From Ruminococcus sp. (GTDB lineage Bacteria > Bacillota > Clostridia > Oscillospirales > Ruminococcaceae): a stretch of DNA of 58,526 bases. The notes below the pieces were generated by a model. That model saw only the letters and a program-made list of their open reading frames with translations, had not been told where the DNA came from and did no database searches. Shown here piece by piece: positions 7,839-16,081 of the stretch; positions within the stretch are counted from its first letter, which is position 1, and each line of letters begins with the position of its first letter. The position numbers and the translations under genes were made by a program. The stretch lies in contig JAGBJO010000005.1 of assembly GCA_017934425.1 (NCBI GenBank), positions 1 to 58,526 of the forward strand. Reading direction: 5' to 3'.

Positions 7839-8218
7839 CAAGCTGGAGCCAGCTTGATCGCCCTCACGTTGTCGCTCGCTTACGCTTGCTTACTTTTTAG
7901 AACATCACATTTTTCCGTCGCTCAACCGAGCTGAGTCAGCTCGACCGCCCTCACGTTGTCGCTCGCTTGCGCTCGCTTACTTTTTAGAACATCACATTTT
8001 GCCGTCGCTCAACTTGGTTTGCAATGGTACATAGTTCTTGGGGGAATTTTAGGGCATCAAATTTACATAATTGCCCAAATAGAACTTCGTACCAGTACAA
8101 ATAAGGTTGAGCGACGTACAAAGTACCGTTTCTACCAAGGTAAGCGAGCTTGCGAGCGTCAACGTGAGAAGCGCCGCCGCTCGCTAAGCGGCTGTGGTCA
8201 AGCTGACGCAGCTTGTTA
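7839..8218. repeat. Long palindromic element, family 1, copy A
   Basis: About 380 bases of imperfect palindrome, non-coding, homologous to 54592-54870. Arms contain cgtcgctcaac on the left and gttgagcgacg on the right, plus tggtacatagttct with its counterpart agaacttcgtacca. The outer ends are short dyads (agctgg...ccagct; aagctgacgcagctt). The left arm is present twice in tandem (about 7841-7927 and 7929-8013). The right end reaches the stop codon of the M20 peptidase gene. Confidence 0.8.
7841..8013. repeat. Tandem duplication of the left arm of copy A
   Basis: Two direct repeats of about 87 bases sharing cctcacgttgtcgctcgctt, actttttagaacatcacatt and ccgtcgctcaac. Only one such arm is present in copy B at 54.6 kb. 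Confidence 0.8.
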
Positions 8219-9538
8219 AGTACAAAGGCGAACTATTGCATTTGCCATGAGTTCGGCGTTTTTCAGGAGCGAACTTACCTTTATGGACTCGTCCGGGCTG
8301 TGCATATTGTTCTCCTCGCCGGGGAACTCCGCTCCAAACGCCACGCCGCCCTCTATCTCGTGTACATACGTTCCGCCGCCTATGGCAATACATCTGCCCT
8401 CGTCGCCAGTAACCTCCTCATACACGCTCAGAAGCGCCTGTACAAAGGGACTGTTCTCGTCAGTACAATGAGCCTCAACGCCCTCCGCACTGTCGATAGT
8501 GTAGCCGATAGCCGTGAGTTTTCCGCAGACTATCTCCCGTATCTCGTCAAGACTCCGGTCGATAGGGAAGCGTATATCTATCGCACCGCTGAGTCTGCCG
8601 TCCTTCATGTTCAGCAGGGAAAGTACCGCTGTCATAGTTCCGGAAATATCGTCGGAAAAGCCTAATCCGCAGGAAGCGCCGTCTGTTTCGCCGTGGGGGA
8701 ACAGCTTCGCCAGACCGCTTACCAAGGGGCTTTCCCAGTCATCACGCATACCCAGCAGCTTGGTTATGGCGTTCTCGCCTTTGTCCGGAGTGGAGGCGTG
8801 GGCGGGAGTGCCATCAACTGTTCCGAATGACGCAAGTACACCATCGTCCTTTCCGGAAATATACTGGAAATCGCACTTTCCAGGGACTGCGTTTATGACT
8901 GTGCCGCCGCTTACGCCCACCAGGACTGTGCCGTTATCAGCGTCGAAGTTGGGGGAGTACTCAGCGGAAAAAAACACCCGGAGCATACCCTTTTCCACGT
9001 TGATAACAGGGTAGTCGCCGTCGGGGGTAAAGACCATAGGCGGAAGTGTGCGTTTACTGCGGTAATACGCCAGATCAGCCGAGCCGTTCTCCTCGTTAGT
9101 TCCGAAGATAAGGCGAACGCCCTTTTTCAGGGGGATACCCAGTTCCTTTACTGCTTTCAAGGCATAAAGTGCCGCAACAGCAGGGCCTTTATCGTCGATC
9201 GCACCTCTGCCGAAAAGTCTGCCGTCCTCCTCACGAAGGGTGAAGGGATCAGTAGTCCAGCCGTCGCCGGCGGGAACAACGTCCAGGTGTGAGAGGATAG
9301 CCAGTTCTGGGGGAAGTTCGGAGAAATCGGCGCTGCCGGCGTAGTTGTCCACGTTCTCGGTGATAAAGCCTGCATCATTTGCTGCCTCAAGCATTATCCG
9401 GAGTGCCTCAGCTGGTTTTCTGCCAAAGGGGAAGCCTTCCTCAGCTTCGCCCTGAACACTGGGAACGGCTACAAGACGTGCCAGAAGTGCCGTCATTTCG
9501 TCCTTTTTGGATTCGATGTAGTTTTTTATGCTATTCAT
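8216..9538 (-). CDS. pepV: M20 family dipeptidase (PepV / Sapep type)
   Basis: 440 residues, typical for PepV/Sapep metal-dependent dipeptidases. Metal and catalytic motifs are visible: SHLDVVPAGDGW, GRGAIDDKGP, GTNEENGSAD and TPDGDYPVINVEKG. It would cleave dipeptides in the cytosol, often with a preference for beta-Ala or D-residues at the N-terminus. ATG with aggag upstream. The gene ends directly against palindromic copy A. A terminator of the preceding gene lies 50 bases upstream. Confidence 0.9.
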   Translation of the reverse strand: MNSIKNYIESKKDEMTALLARLVAVPSVQGEAEEGFPFGRKPAEALRIMLEAANDAGFITENVDNYAGSADFSELPPELAILSHLDVVPAGDGWTTDPFTLREEDGRLFGRGAIDDKGPAVAALYALKAVKELGIPLKKGVRLIFGTNEENGSADLAYYRSKRTLPPMVFTPDGDYPVINVEKGMLRVFFSAEYSPNFDADNGTVLVGVSGGTVINAVPGKCDFQYISGKDDGVLASFGTVDGTPAHASTPDKGENAITKLLGMRDDWESPLVSGLAKLFPHGETDGASCGLGFSDDISGTMTAVLSLLNMKDGRLSGAIDIRFPIDRSLDEIREIVCGKLTAIGYTIDSAEGVEAHCTDENSPFVQALLSVYEEVTGDEGRCIAIGGGTYVHEIEGGVAFGAEFPGEENNMHSPDESIKVSSLLKNAELMANAIVRLCT

Positions 9539-9561
9539 TTATAAACTCCTGTAATTACTCA

Positions 9562-9588
9562 GCAAAAAGCCGCAGCAAAAGCTGCGGC
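9562..9588 (-). terminator. Terminator after the ugpC-like gene
   Basis: On the minus strand: GCCGCAGC, four-base loop, GCTGCGGC (9569-9576 with 9581-9588), then TTTTTGCT. Confidence 0.85.
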
Positions 9589-9652
9589 GTTCTGCCCGCT
9601 GCCATGCCCAATGACAGCAGAAAAGAAAGGATAAATATGAAAAGTGAATATA

Positions 9653-10792
9653 TCAGTTAACAATAGCCTTTTCAGTTTCCTTATCGAAGATATGGATCCT
9701 GTTAGGATCGATAGCGACCTTGATCTCGTCGCCAGGTCTTGCTGTAGTTCTGGGGCTAACTCTTGCGGTAAGGGAATTACCCTCGCACAGGAGGTAGAGG
9801 TATGTCTCAGCACCCATCATTTCAGTGATCTCAACGTAAGCATCAATAACACCAGTTGTAGCGTTAGACAGGTACATTTCTTCATCGTGGATAGACTCAG
9901 GACGAACACCGAGAATGATCTCCTTGTCAACGTATCTTGCCAGGTCGGAGTTGACCTTAGACTCAGGAACGATGATCTGGTACTTAACGCCTCTGGAGTT
10001 CTTTGTATCTTCTGAACCGAACTCAACGATGTACTGACCGTACTCCTGTCTGAGAACAGCGTCGATGAAGTTCATCTGAGGTGAACCAAGGAAGCCTGCA
10101 ACGAACTTGTTAACAGGGTTCTCGTAGAGGTTCTGAGGAGTATCGACCTGCTGAACGAAACCGTCCTTCATACAAACGATACGGTCGCCCATTGTCATAG
10201 CCTCAGTCTGGTCATGAGTTACGTAGATGAATGTAGTACCCAGCTTCTTGTGGATCTTGGAGATCTCGGTTCTCATCTGAGCACGGAGCTTAGCGTCCAG
10301 GTTGGACAGAGGCTCGTCGAGGAGGAATACCTTAGGTGAACGAACGATACAACGTCCCAGAGCAACTCTCTGACGCTGACCACCTGACATAGCCTTAGGC
10401 TTTCTGTCGAGCAGATGTGAAAGGTCGAGGATCTTAGCAGCCTCAGTAACCTTTCTCTCGATCTCGTCCTTAGGAACCTTACGGAGCTTCAGACCGAAAG
10501 CCATGTTATCGAATACAGTCATATGAGGATACAGAGCGTAGTTCTGGAAAACCATAGCAATATCTCTGTCCTTAGGTGCGATATCATTTACAAGGCGGTC
10601 GCCGATGTACAGCTCGCCCTCGGAGATCTCCTCCAGACCTGCGATCATACGAAGTGTAGTTGACTTACCGCAGCCAGAAGGTCCTACGAGTACGATGAAT
10701 TCCTTATCTCTGATCTCTAAATTTACATCAGTAACAGCAACAACGCCGCCCGGATATTTTTTATAAATGCCTTTAAGTGTTAAACCTGCCAT
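9653..10792 (-). CDS. ugpC: Sugar ABC transporter ATPase (UgpC/MsmK type)
   Basis: 379 residues. Walker [10 protein letters not shown] at 37-45, Q-loop near 83, signature MSGGQRQR at 135-142, Walker B VFLLDE at 155-160, H-loop [10 protein letters not shown], then the C-terminal OB-fold regulatory domain of the MalK/UgpC/MsmK group. No permease or binding-protein gene adjoins it. It stands alone with its own promoter (10870-10898) and terminator, which fits the general-purpose ATPase that serves several carbohydrate importers in Firmicutes. The shared role is inference from context. Confidence 0.93.
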   Translation of the reverse strand: MAGLTLKGIYKKYPGGVVAVTDVNLEIRDKEFIVLVGPSGCGKSTTLRMIAGLEEISEGELYIGDRLVNDIAPKDRDIAMVFQNYALYPHMTVFDNMAFGLKLRKVPKDEIERKVTEAAKILDLSHLLDRKPKAMSGGQRQRVALGRCIVRSPKVFLLDEPLSNLDAKLRAQMRTEISKIHKKLGTTFIYVTHDQTEAMTMGDRIVCMKDGFVQQVDTPQNLYENPVNKFVAGFLGSPQMNFIDAVLRQEYGQYIVEFGSEDTKNSRGVKYQIIVPESKVNSDLARYVDKEIILGVRPESIHDEEMYLSNATTGVIDAYVEITEMMGAETYLYLLCEGNSLTARVSPRTTARPGDEIKVAIDPNRIHIFDKETEKAIVN

Positions 10793-10869
10793 TTAATCCA
10801 GTCCTCCAATTCAAATTTCTTTTGCTGACAGAGCCGATAAATTTTTCTCACAGTATCAGCTATAATAAT

Positions 10870-10898
10870 ATAATACCAGACTTTTCAGAATATTTCAA
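10870..10898 (-). promoter_or_regulatory. Promoter of ugpC
   Basis: Minus strand: TTGAAA, 17-base spacer, TATTAT with TGG just before it (extended -10). Confidence 0.6.
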
Positions 10899-10922
10899 GA
10901 TGCTAAATTGCCAAACTTGCAT

Positions 10923-11693
10923 TTATTTGTTTATAAGAAATGCCGAAAAAACGCCGGAAAAATCGCAGCAAAAACGGTCGAAATCCAGTGGAGAGAACAA
11001 GTTTTCAACATCTTTGTGCAATAATTCCATAAACTGACCGCTGCCCAGTTTTTCGGGAAGAATCAGTCCTCCAAGTGTGACTCGCATCAAGTTTTCAACA
11101 TGGTTATCCACAGAAGCGAACATTCGCCTTATCTGGTGATATTTTCCTTCGTGAATCTGTGCAAACGCCAGTGTATCGCAGTTTTCCACATTTGTGACCC
11201 TTGCGGGCAGACATTGCGTTCCGTCGCCAAGAATTATACCATTTTTGAATATGTCAACATAATTACTTTGAAATGGTCTGGCAAGTTTCACAATATAAAT
11301 CTTGGGAATATGCGACTTCGGAGACAGCATACGATGTGCAAGTTCACCGTCGTCTGTAATAAGCAGCGCACCGGTAGAGTCCTTATCCAGTCTGCCTGCG
11401 GGGAACATATTCTTCGTCCGCAGCTCCTCTGGTATAAGCCCCATAACATTAGCGCCGTCATGGTCGCTGGTAGAGCATACGTATCCCTCCGGCTTATTCA
11501 GCAATATATAGCGGAATTTCTGCCCTGAAACAGTCCTGCCGTCAACGGTTATGCTGTCTGTTTCCGGGGTGATGTGGGTGTCGGTCTTTTTGATGACGCT
11601 GCCGTTTACTGTGACCCTTCCCTTAGCGGCAAGTGTCTTGATCTGGCTTCGTGTAAGTTCGGTACGCTCGGAGATAAATTTGTCAAGGCGCAC
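10923..11693 (-). CDS. rsuA: 16S rRNA pseudouridine synthase, RsuA family
   Basis: 256 residues from a GTG start with GAGGTGA upstream. N-terminal S4 RNA-binding domain (about residues 1-60), then the RsuA/RluB/E/F catalytic core with the active-site motif GRLDKDSTGALLITDDGELAH containing the catalytic aspartate, and KYHQIRRMF later. It isomerises a uridine in rRNA to pseudouridine. Exact target assigned by family only. Confidence 0.9.
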   Translation of the reverse strand: MRLDKFISERTELTRSQIKTLAAKGRVTVNGSVIKKTDTHITPETDSITVDGRTVSGQKFRYILLNKPEGYVCSTSDHDGANVMGLIPEELRTKNMFPAGRLDKDSTGALLITDDGELAHRMLSPKSHIPKIYIVKLARPFQSNYVDIFKNGIILGDGTQCLPARVTNVENCDTLAFAQIHEGKYHQIRRMFASVDNHVENLMRVTLGGLILPEKLGSGQFMELLHKDVENLFSPLDFDRFCCDFSGVFSAFLINK

Positions 11694-11807
11694 AATTTTT
11701 CACCTCTTTTCCTGTGCATAAAAATGCACTGGAGTGAATAAATATTTTCCTGTAAAAATGACCCCCGCACCAAATATTAAAACATATTACAGTAAAAGGA
11801 GCATATC

Positions 11808-12233
11808 ATGACCCGTAAGACCATGACCATTCTTGTCTGCGCTGCCGTTTCTGCAGCGGCACTCATCACGCTGTTTCCTGAAAGAAAAAAGCCGAAGCCT
11901 TCTCCACCTGCACCCTCTGCCGGAAGCGTATCAGAGCGCTTCGACTACTTCGCTTCTCACGGCTGGGAAGTTGAGGAGGTGGCAGTAAAGGACATAACCA
12001 TACCTTCCAGCTTTTCTGAAGGATATGAGGAATACGTCCGTATCCAGGATAAACAAGGGCTTAATCTGCGCCAGTGTGCCGGAAAACAGGCGCAGCTATA
12101 CGTATATGACGTAAAAAATTACAGCCCCGGAAGTCAGAAAATGCTTGCGGAGCTGATAGTCTGCGACAGCAGCATCGTCGCCTCACTGATATACAGTGAT
12201 GACGGCGAAAGCTGCCAGATGCCGGTTTCTTAG
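11808..12233 (+). CDS. DUF4830-like membrane-anchored or exported protein
   Basis: 141 residues. N-terminal hydrophobic segment (about 5-22), then a Pro/Lys-rich linker, then a compact domain beginning FDYFASHGWEVEEVAVKDI, which I recognise as DUF4830, a small extracytoplasmic domain frequent in Ruminococcaceae with no known function. RBS aaaggag before the ATG. Converges with the minus-strand gene at 12230 and overlaps it by four bases. Confidence 0.75.
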   Translation: MTRKTMTILVCAAVSAAALITLFPERKKPKPSPPAPSAGSVSERFDYFASHGWEVEEVAVKDITIPSSFSEGYEEYVRIQDKQGLNLRQCAGKQAQLYVYDVKNYSPGSQKMLAELIVCDSSIVASLIYSDDGESCQMPVS

Positions 12234-12607
12234 AATATGTTTATCATATTGCCCAGGATAGGAATTCTGTATGCCTTGCCGTTGTAAGCGCCGATCATAA
12301 GGATTATTGCCATAACGAATTCAGCTACTCCAAGGAGTCCGCCCAGAATACCGCCAAGAACGGGGATTATTCCAAGTATTCTTGAGATGATAGTAACAGC
12401 TATGCAGAGAATGAAGAATGCAAGCTGCTGATTTGCGTGGAAGCGGCAGAATGCTGCTTCCTTGTTTGTTACGATAGGCAGGAAGAACAGGAAAGGCAGC
12501 AGATAGGGAAGCACCGCCTGTATTCTGTAGTTTGCAGCATCGTAGTCGCCGAAAGACTCCTCAGCTGCCTTGTCGTTGAATTGCTCCAGGACTTCATTCA
12601 TTTTCAT
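12230..12607 (-). CDS. Small polytopic membrane protein (DUF4870/Tic20-like)
   Basis: 125 residues with three hydrophobic segments (about 30-48, 62-85 and 90-112). Layout and the HANQQLAFFIL motif resemble DUF4870/Tic20-like proteins of unknown function. It begins inside the 3' end of nrdR (14-base overlap from the ATG at 12607; a second in-frame ATG at 12601 is also possible), so it is the last gene of the TIM barrel-nrdR operon. Confidence 0.7.
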   Translation of the reverse strand: MKMNEVLEQFNDKAAEESFGDYDAANYRIQAVLPYLLPFLFFLPIVTNKEAAFCRFHANQQLAFFILCIAVTIISRILGIIPVLGGILGGLLGVAEFVMAIILMIGAYNGKAYRIPILGNMINIF

Positions 12608-13088
12608 TTACCTCCAATTTTTCCGCTCCGGCTGACACCGGGCTTTTGTGTTCAAGCTCGCTGATGACCGCAACGAAGCTTGCTATATCTGTAAAGTCCT
12701 CATAGACTGATGCAAACCTGATATATGCAATAGCGTCGATGCCACGCAGTCTTTCAAGCACCAGTTCGCCTATCTCTTTGGACTTTGCGACCGATTTGAG
12801 TTCATTTGCGTAATAGTTTTCAACATAGTCCGCTATGTCATTGACCTGATCCCTTGTGACAGGTCTTTTCTTTATAGCGTTGAAGATACCGGTTATCAGC
12901 TTGTTCCTGTCGAAATTCTCGTACATACCGCTTCGTTTTTCAACCATAAGCAGGGGTTTCTCGATCATTTCAACGGTAGTGAACCGTGTGCCGCACTTGA
13001 CACATTCTCTGCGCCGTTTGATCCTGTCGTCCTTGGGACGTGAGTCGATGACCTTGTTTTCAAAGAATCCGCAGTAAGGGCATTTCAT
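12594..13088 (-). CDS. nrdR: Transcriptional repressor NrdR
   Basis: 164 residues. N-terminal zinc ribbon with cysteines 3, 6, 29 and 32 (MKCPYCGFFENKV ... RRECVKCGTRF), then an ATP-cone domain from about 46 to 136. NrdR senses ATP/dATP and represses ribonucleotide reductase genes by binding NrdR boxes. No nrd genes are in the window. The start overlaps the upstream gene by four bases. Confidence 0.97.
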   Translation of the reverse strand: MKCPYCGFFENKVIDSRPKDDRIKRRRECVKCGTRFTTVEMIEKPLLMVEKRSGMYENFDRNKLITGIFNAIKKRPVTRDQVNDIADYVENYYANELKSVAKSKEIGELVLERLRGIDAIAYIRFASVYEDFTDIASFVAVISELEHKSPVSAGAEKLEVNENE

Positions 13089-13882
13089 TTCGTACCCTCC
13101 GTTCTGTATTTTGAAGTCATTGCAGTAAGTATGTTATTGCTTCTGATAAGCTCTGAAATATTGTCGAAATTGTTGCGGTATAACTCAAGGATAACATTGC
13201 AGTCCGGAGAAACCTCGTTCACACGCCTGAAAAAGTCGTCGAACCGGAAACTGCCCTTGCCGATAGGCAGGCAGTCGCCGAACTGACCGGAATCGCTGAT
13301 ATGTACATGGCAAAGCTTACTGCCGGCGGCGTTCACGAAGGAGAAAGGTGACTCGCCGGAACGTATCGCCTGCTTCGTATCCAGCACGAAGGCGAACTCA
13401 TCGCCCAGCATACGGGATATGTCGCTTATATACGCCGAGGAAGCGCTCAGACAGCGGGAAACATTCTCCACAGCCACGGTAATGCCGTACTCTTTGCCCA
13501 GACGGTAAAGCCTGGAAAATCTCTCGCAATAGCGTTCTTTTGTAACACCTGCCTTAGCGCCGTGAAGCACGAATATCTTAGCGCCCACCATATTCATGAA
13601 GTCGAAGTAATGCTTATGGAACTCAATAGCATCACGGAATCTTCTCTGGTAGTCTGAGAACAGCGCAAGTGTTTCCATCTCGCTGGTAAAAGGGTGGAGT
13701 GAAGCGCAATCCACGTCGAATCGCTTCAGGATATCAGCGATGCCGTGGGCAAAGCTTTTTTTCAGCTCCGAGGTCGTATTCACAAATATTTCCACGGTAG
13801 AAACGCCGTTTACAGCCAGTTGGTAAAGGCACTCCTCCAGTGGCTGCGGGTAAAGACAAGCTGTTGAAACACCTGCTTTCAC
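13085..13882 (-). CDS. Sugar phosphate isomerase/epimerase-like TIM-barrel protein
   Basis: 265 residues from a GTG start with GGAGGTGG upstream. Xylose-isomerase-like TIM barrel (AP endonuclease family 2 superfamily). Typical strand and metal motifs: FVLHGAKAG, VAVENVSR, FVLDTKQA, CHVHISDSG, VILELYR. Substrate not predictable; it could act on a sugar phosphate or be a non-enzymatic barrel. First gene of an operon with nrdR and a small membrane protein. Confidence 0.8.
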   Translation of the reverse strand: MKAGVSTACLYPQPLEECLYQLAVNGVSTVEIFVNTTSELKKSFAHGIADILKRFDVDCASLHPFTSEMETLALFSDYQRRFRDAIEFHKHYFDFMNMVGAKIFVLHGAKAGVTKERYCERFSRLYRLGKEYGITVAVENVSRCLSASSAYISDISRMLGDEFAFVLDTKQAIRSGESPFSFVNAAGSKLCHVHISDSGQFGDCLPIGKGSFRFDDFFRRVNEVSPDCNVILELYRNNFDNISELIRSNNILTAMTSKYRTEGTK

Positions 13883-13907
13883 GTTCCACCTCCATATACA
13901 TAAATTA

Positions 13908-13935
13908 ATTATACCATAAAAAAATAATATGTCAA
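13908..13935 (-). promoter_or_regulatory. Promoter of the TIM barrel-nrdR operon
   Basis: Minus strand: TTGACA (complement of 13930-13935), 16-base spacer, TATAAT (complement of 13908-13913). Confidence 0.7.
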
Positions 13936-13940
13936 GACTA

Positions 13941-14050
13941 AATTAATTCGTAATGCGTAATTTAATGTGTTCGCTTCGCTCATAATTTTAAATCACATCG
14001 CCGCAAGGCGATACCATAATTACGCATTACGCATTACGAATTACGCATTA
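13941..14050. repeat. Palindromic element, family 2, copy 1
   Basis: Ends carry inverted copies of TTCGTAATGCGTAATT (left about 13946-13961, right within 14018-14050). The right 55 bases, from acatcgccg through the aaggcgataccat motif to the tandem tacgcattacg repeats, are almost identical to 48094-48150. The interior differs between copies. It lies between two divergent gene starts (13882 minus, 14097 plus). Confidence 0.8.
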
Positions 14051-14096
14051 ACAAAAGTTTCCTCCTCCGCATAAAATAAAGCCGGGAGGTGATGAA

Positions 14097-14717
14097 TTGG
14101 CAGACGAGTTGATACTTGCGGTGATAATAAGCGCCGACATTTTCCTTGCATCAGCCGCCTATTGTGGAAGCGGTATCCGTATACCGCCTCTTTCTGTGGC
14201 TGTAATAGCAATTACAGGAGCAGGCGTTCTCTGGCTTACCCTCAGCCTTTCCGCACTAATAAGCGGAGTGCTTTCACCAGGGGTATGTTCAGCCGCCGCT
14301 TTTGTCCTCATCAGTATCACAGGCATTTCCACCATTTTCCGCAGCATCGTCCGGACTGTAGTCCGCACTCTCTCAGAAAAAGGTGACTTGTCGCTTAAAA
14401 TGGGCAGCCAGGGACTTATGCTGAAACTCTACCTTGACGATACCGCCGCCGATGCTGACCACTCAAAAGTTCTCTCAGCCCCGGAAGCCGCTGCCCTTGC
14501 TGCCGCAAGTTCTTTCGACTGCGCTGCGACTGGACTTAGCTGCGGCGCTCTTGGACTTATCCCCTGGCGCACCGGACTATTCGCCTTTGCAGCGGGAATT
14601 ATCGCAATAGCGCTTGGGAACTTTGCCGGCAAGAAGATATGCGCTCTCCCGGCAGACCTTTCCTGGGTAGGGGGAGTGATGCTCATCGTCTTTGCGGCAT
14701 GGCAGATATTCGGGTGA
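14097..14717 (+). CDS. ytaF: YtaF-like sporulation membrane protein (MntP fold)
   Basis: 206 residues from a TTG start directly preceded by GGAGGTGATGAA; the ATG five bases earlier is out of frame. About six membrane segments in the two-fold repeat of the MntP/DUF204 family (segments near 5-25, 30-60, 62-75, 130-150, 155-180 and 185-204). The middle loop resembles YtaF, a family named from sporulation regulons. A transport role for manganese or another cation is possible, but the acidic residues of MntP are only partly evident. Followed by a dyad (gcacgttc / gaacgtgc) before the convergent gene. Confidence 0.7.
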   Translation: MADELILAVIISADIFLASAAYCGSGIRIPPLSVAVIAITGAGVLWLTLSLSALISGVLSPGVCSAAAFVLISITGISTIFRSIVRTVVRTLSEKGDLSLKMGSQGLMLKLYLDDTAADADHSKVLSAPEAAALAAASSFDCAATGLSCGALGLIPWRTGLFAFAAGIIAIALGNFAGKKICALPADLSWVGGVMLIVFAAWQIFG

Positions 14718-14789
14718 TGTGCAGAATAATCTCCTGAACGCACGTTCTGCATTGCCGGAACGTGCCAGCAAGGGTATACACCCAGTATA

Positions 14790-15611
14790 TCAGATATCGT
14801 AAATCACTATCTCCGGAGGATTGAAAAGCCGCAGTTTGCCAAGACCTGCGCTGACAAGCAGCTTCTTGCCGCCGAAATCGTATACGCCTTTGGTGTACTT
14901 CGGCAGGAACTTCCTCTCCGGAGAAAGTATACCCTTGCCGAAAATGCGGACGATACCGCCGTGAACGTGACCGCTGAAAGTATAGTCAGCGCCCCACTCA
15001 GCGTATGCCTTGCCAAAAAGGGGATTGTGCGCCAGAAGCAATGTCTCGCCCTTGGGACATTCACCCAGAACGTCAACTATATCCGCCTTTGTCACAGGTG
15101 TAAGATCGGTATAGCAGCCGTCGCTCTTGTATACACTGTAATCCGGCTCATAGCCGATGATATTCAGCCTTCTTTCACCGATAATGATGAAGTCACGGCT
15201 GTTTCTCAGAAGCTTTGCGCCGGAAAGCTTTATTATCTCGATAAGTCTTTCCTGGACTTCTGCGTTGATGAATTCCTCAGTAAGTCCCTGCTCATGATTG
15301 CCGAAAATTACGTAAACAGGTGCTATTTTCACAAGCTCCCTCAGCATTTTCTCCACGGTATTCAGCCTTGTCTGCCGCCTTGATATGATGTCGCCGGTAA
15401 TGAAGATAAGATCCGGCTTTTCCGAGGCGATAAGCGATGTTATACGGCGGTTATTCCTGCCGAAACGCCGCCTGTGAAGGTCTGAGATATGTGCTATCCT
15501 TACGCCGCTGCCCAGACTTTCGTAGCGCAGCGAAAGTGATGCGGCGTTCTCATATACCGCATATCCTGTAAATGCTGCCGCAGGTATTGCTGCGAGAATC
15601 AGCTTGTTCAT
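14790..15611 (-). CDS. Membrane-anchored metallophosphoesterase (YkuE-like)
   Basis: 273 residues. An N-terminal hydrophobic anchor (3-22) is followed by the calcineurin-like core: ISDLHRR, FITGDIISRR, VIFGNHEQ, LLLAHNP and FSGHVHGG, which supply the two-metal site. Family members remove phosphate from lipids or nucleotides on the outer membrane face. RBS ggagtg before the ATG. Probably the end of the gyrA transcript or an adjacent operon. Confidence 0.88.
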   Translation of the reverse strand: MNKLILAAIPAAAFTGYAVYENAASLSLRYESLGSGVRIAHISDLHRRRFGRNNRRITSLIASEKPDLIFITGDIISRRQTRLNTVEKMLRELVKIAPVYVIFGNHEQGLTEEFINAEVQERLIEIIKLSGAKLLRNSRDFIIIGERRLNIIGYEPDYSVYKSDGCYTDLTPVTKADIVDVLGECPKGETLLLAHNPLFGKAYAEWGADYTFSGHVHGGIVRIFGKGILSPERKFLPKYTKGVYDFGGKKLLVSAGLGKLRLFNPPEIVIYDI

Positions 15612-15631
15612 TCCTGTTCACTCCTTTTCCA

Positions 15632-16081
15632 TTAGTTATGCCTATTCCTAAGTAGTATTTTATCAATTGCCCCAAATACCACAAGATACAGCGAGGTCAC
15701 TATGAACCTTCCGCTGTATGATGCGATACTCTCCTTGATACTGCCCTGAAATGGCGTATCCGGGTCGAAAACGCTCAGTTCCGGGTCTGCCAGAAACATG
15801 GCAGCGCTCAGCAGTACTCCGATGATAAGCGGCACTACCGCTGAGAATATGTAGAAAAATCTCCTGGAGAAGCAGCCCTCGCTGCCGGCATCAAGCTGCA
15901 CCATATGGTACATCATGCACAGCAGCAGGGGCGTTATCAGCGTTATCTGCCAGGGGTAGTCTATCTTCTCGAATGCGAACCAGTTCAGCCATTGGCAGAA
16001 CAGGCTCGATATAGTTATGACCAGTGCTGAGACTGGTGAAGCGCCGTATCTCAGGCGGTTTTCACCTGTCTCATTCATCAT
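15632..16081 (-). CDS. Hypothetical membrane protein downstream of gyrA
   Basis: 149 residues with four hydrophobic segments (about 18-34, 42-58, 77-97 and 125-143). The start lies inside the end of gyrA (11-base overlap), so it depends on the gyrase transcript. I do not recognise the family. Confidence 0.65.
   Translation of the reverse strand: MMNETGENRLRYGASPVSALVITISSLFCQWLNWFAFEKIDYPWQITLITPLLLCMMYHMVQLDAGSEGCFSRRFFYIFSAVVPLIIGVLLSAAMFLADPELSVFDPDTPFQGSIKESIASYSGRFIVTSLYLVVFGAIDKILLRNRHN

Noticed and set aside
7956-8219. 87-residue open frame inside palindromic copy A
   Set aside because: Falls wholly in a repeat and is not kept in copy B.
13941-14050. CRISPR-like array of ttacgca repeats
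   Set aside because: Repeats are 7-10 bases, directly adjacent, palindromic and without spacers; no cas gene is present.
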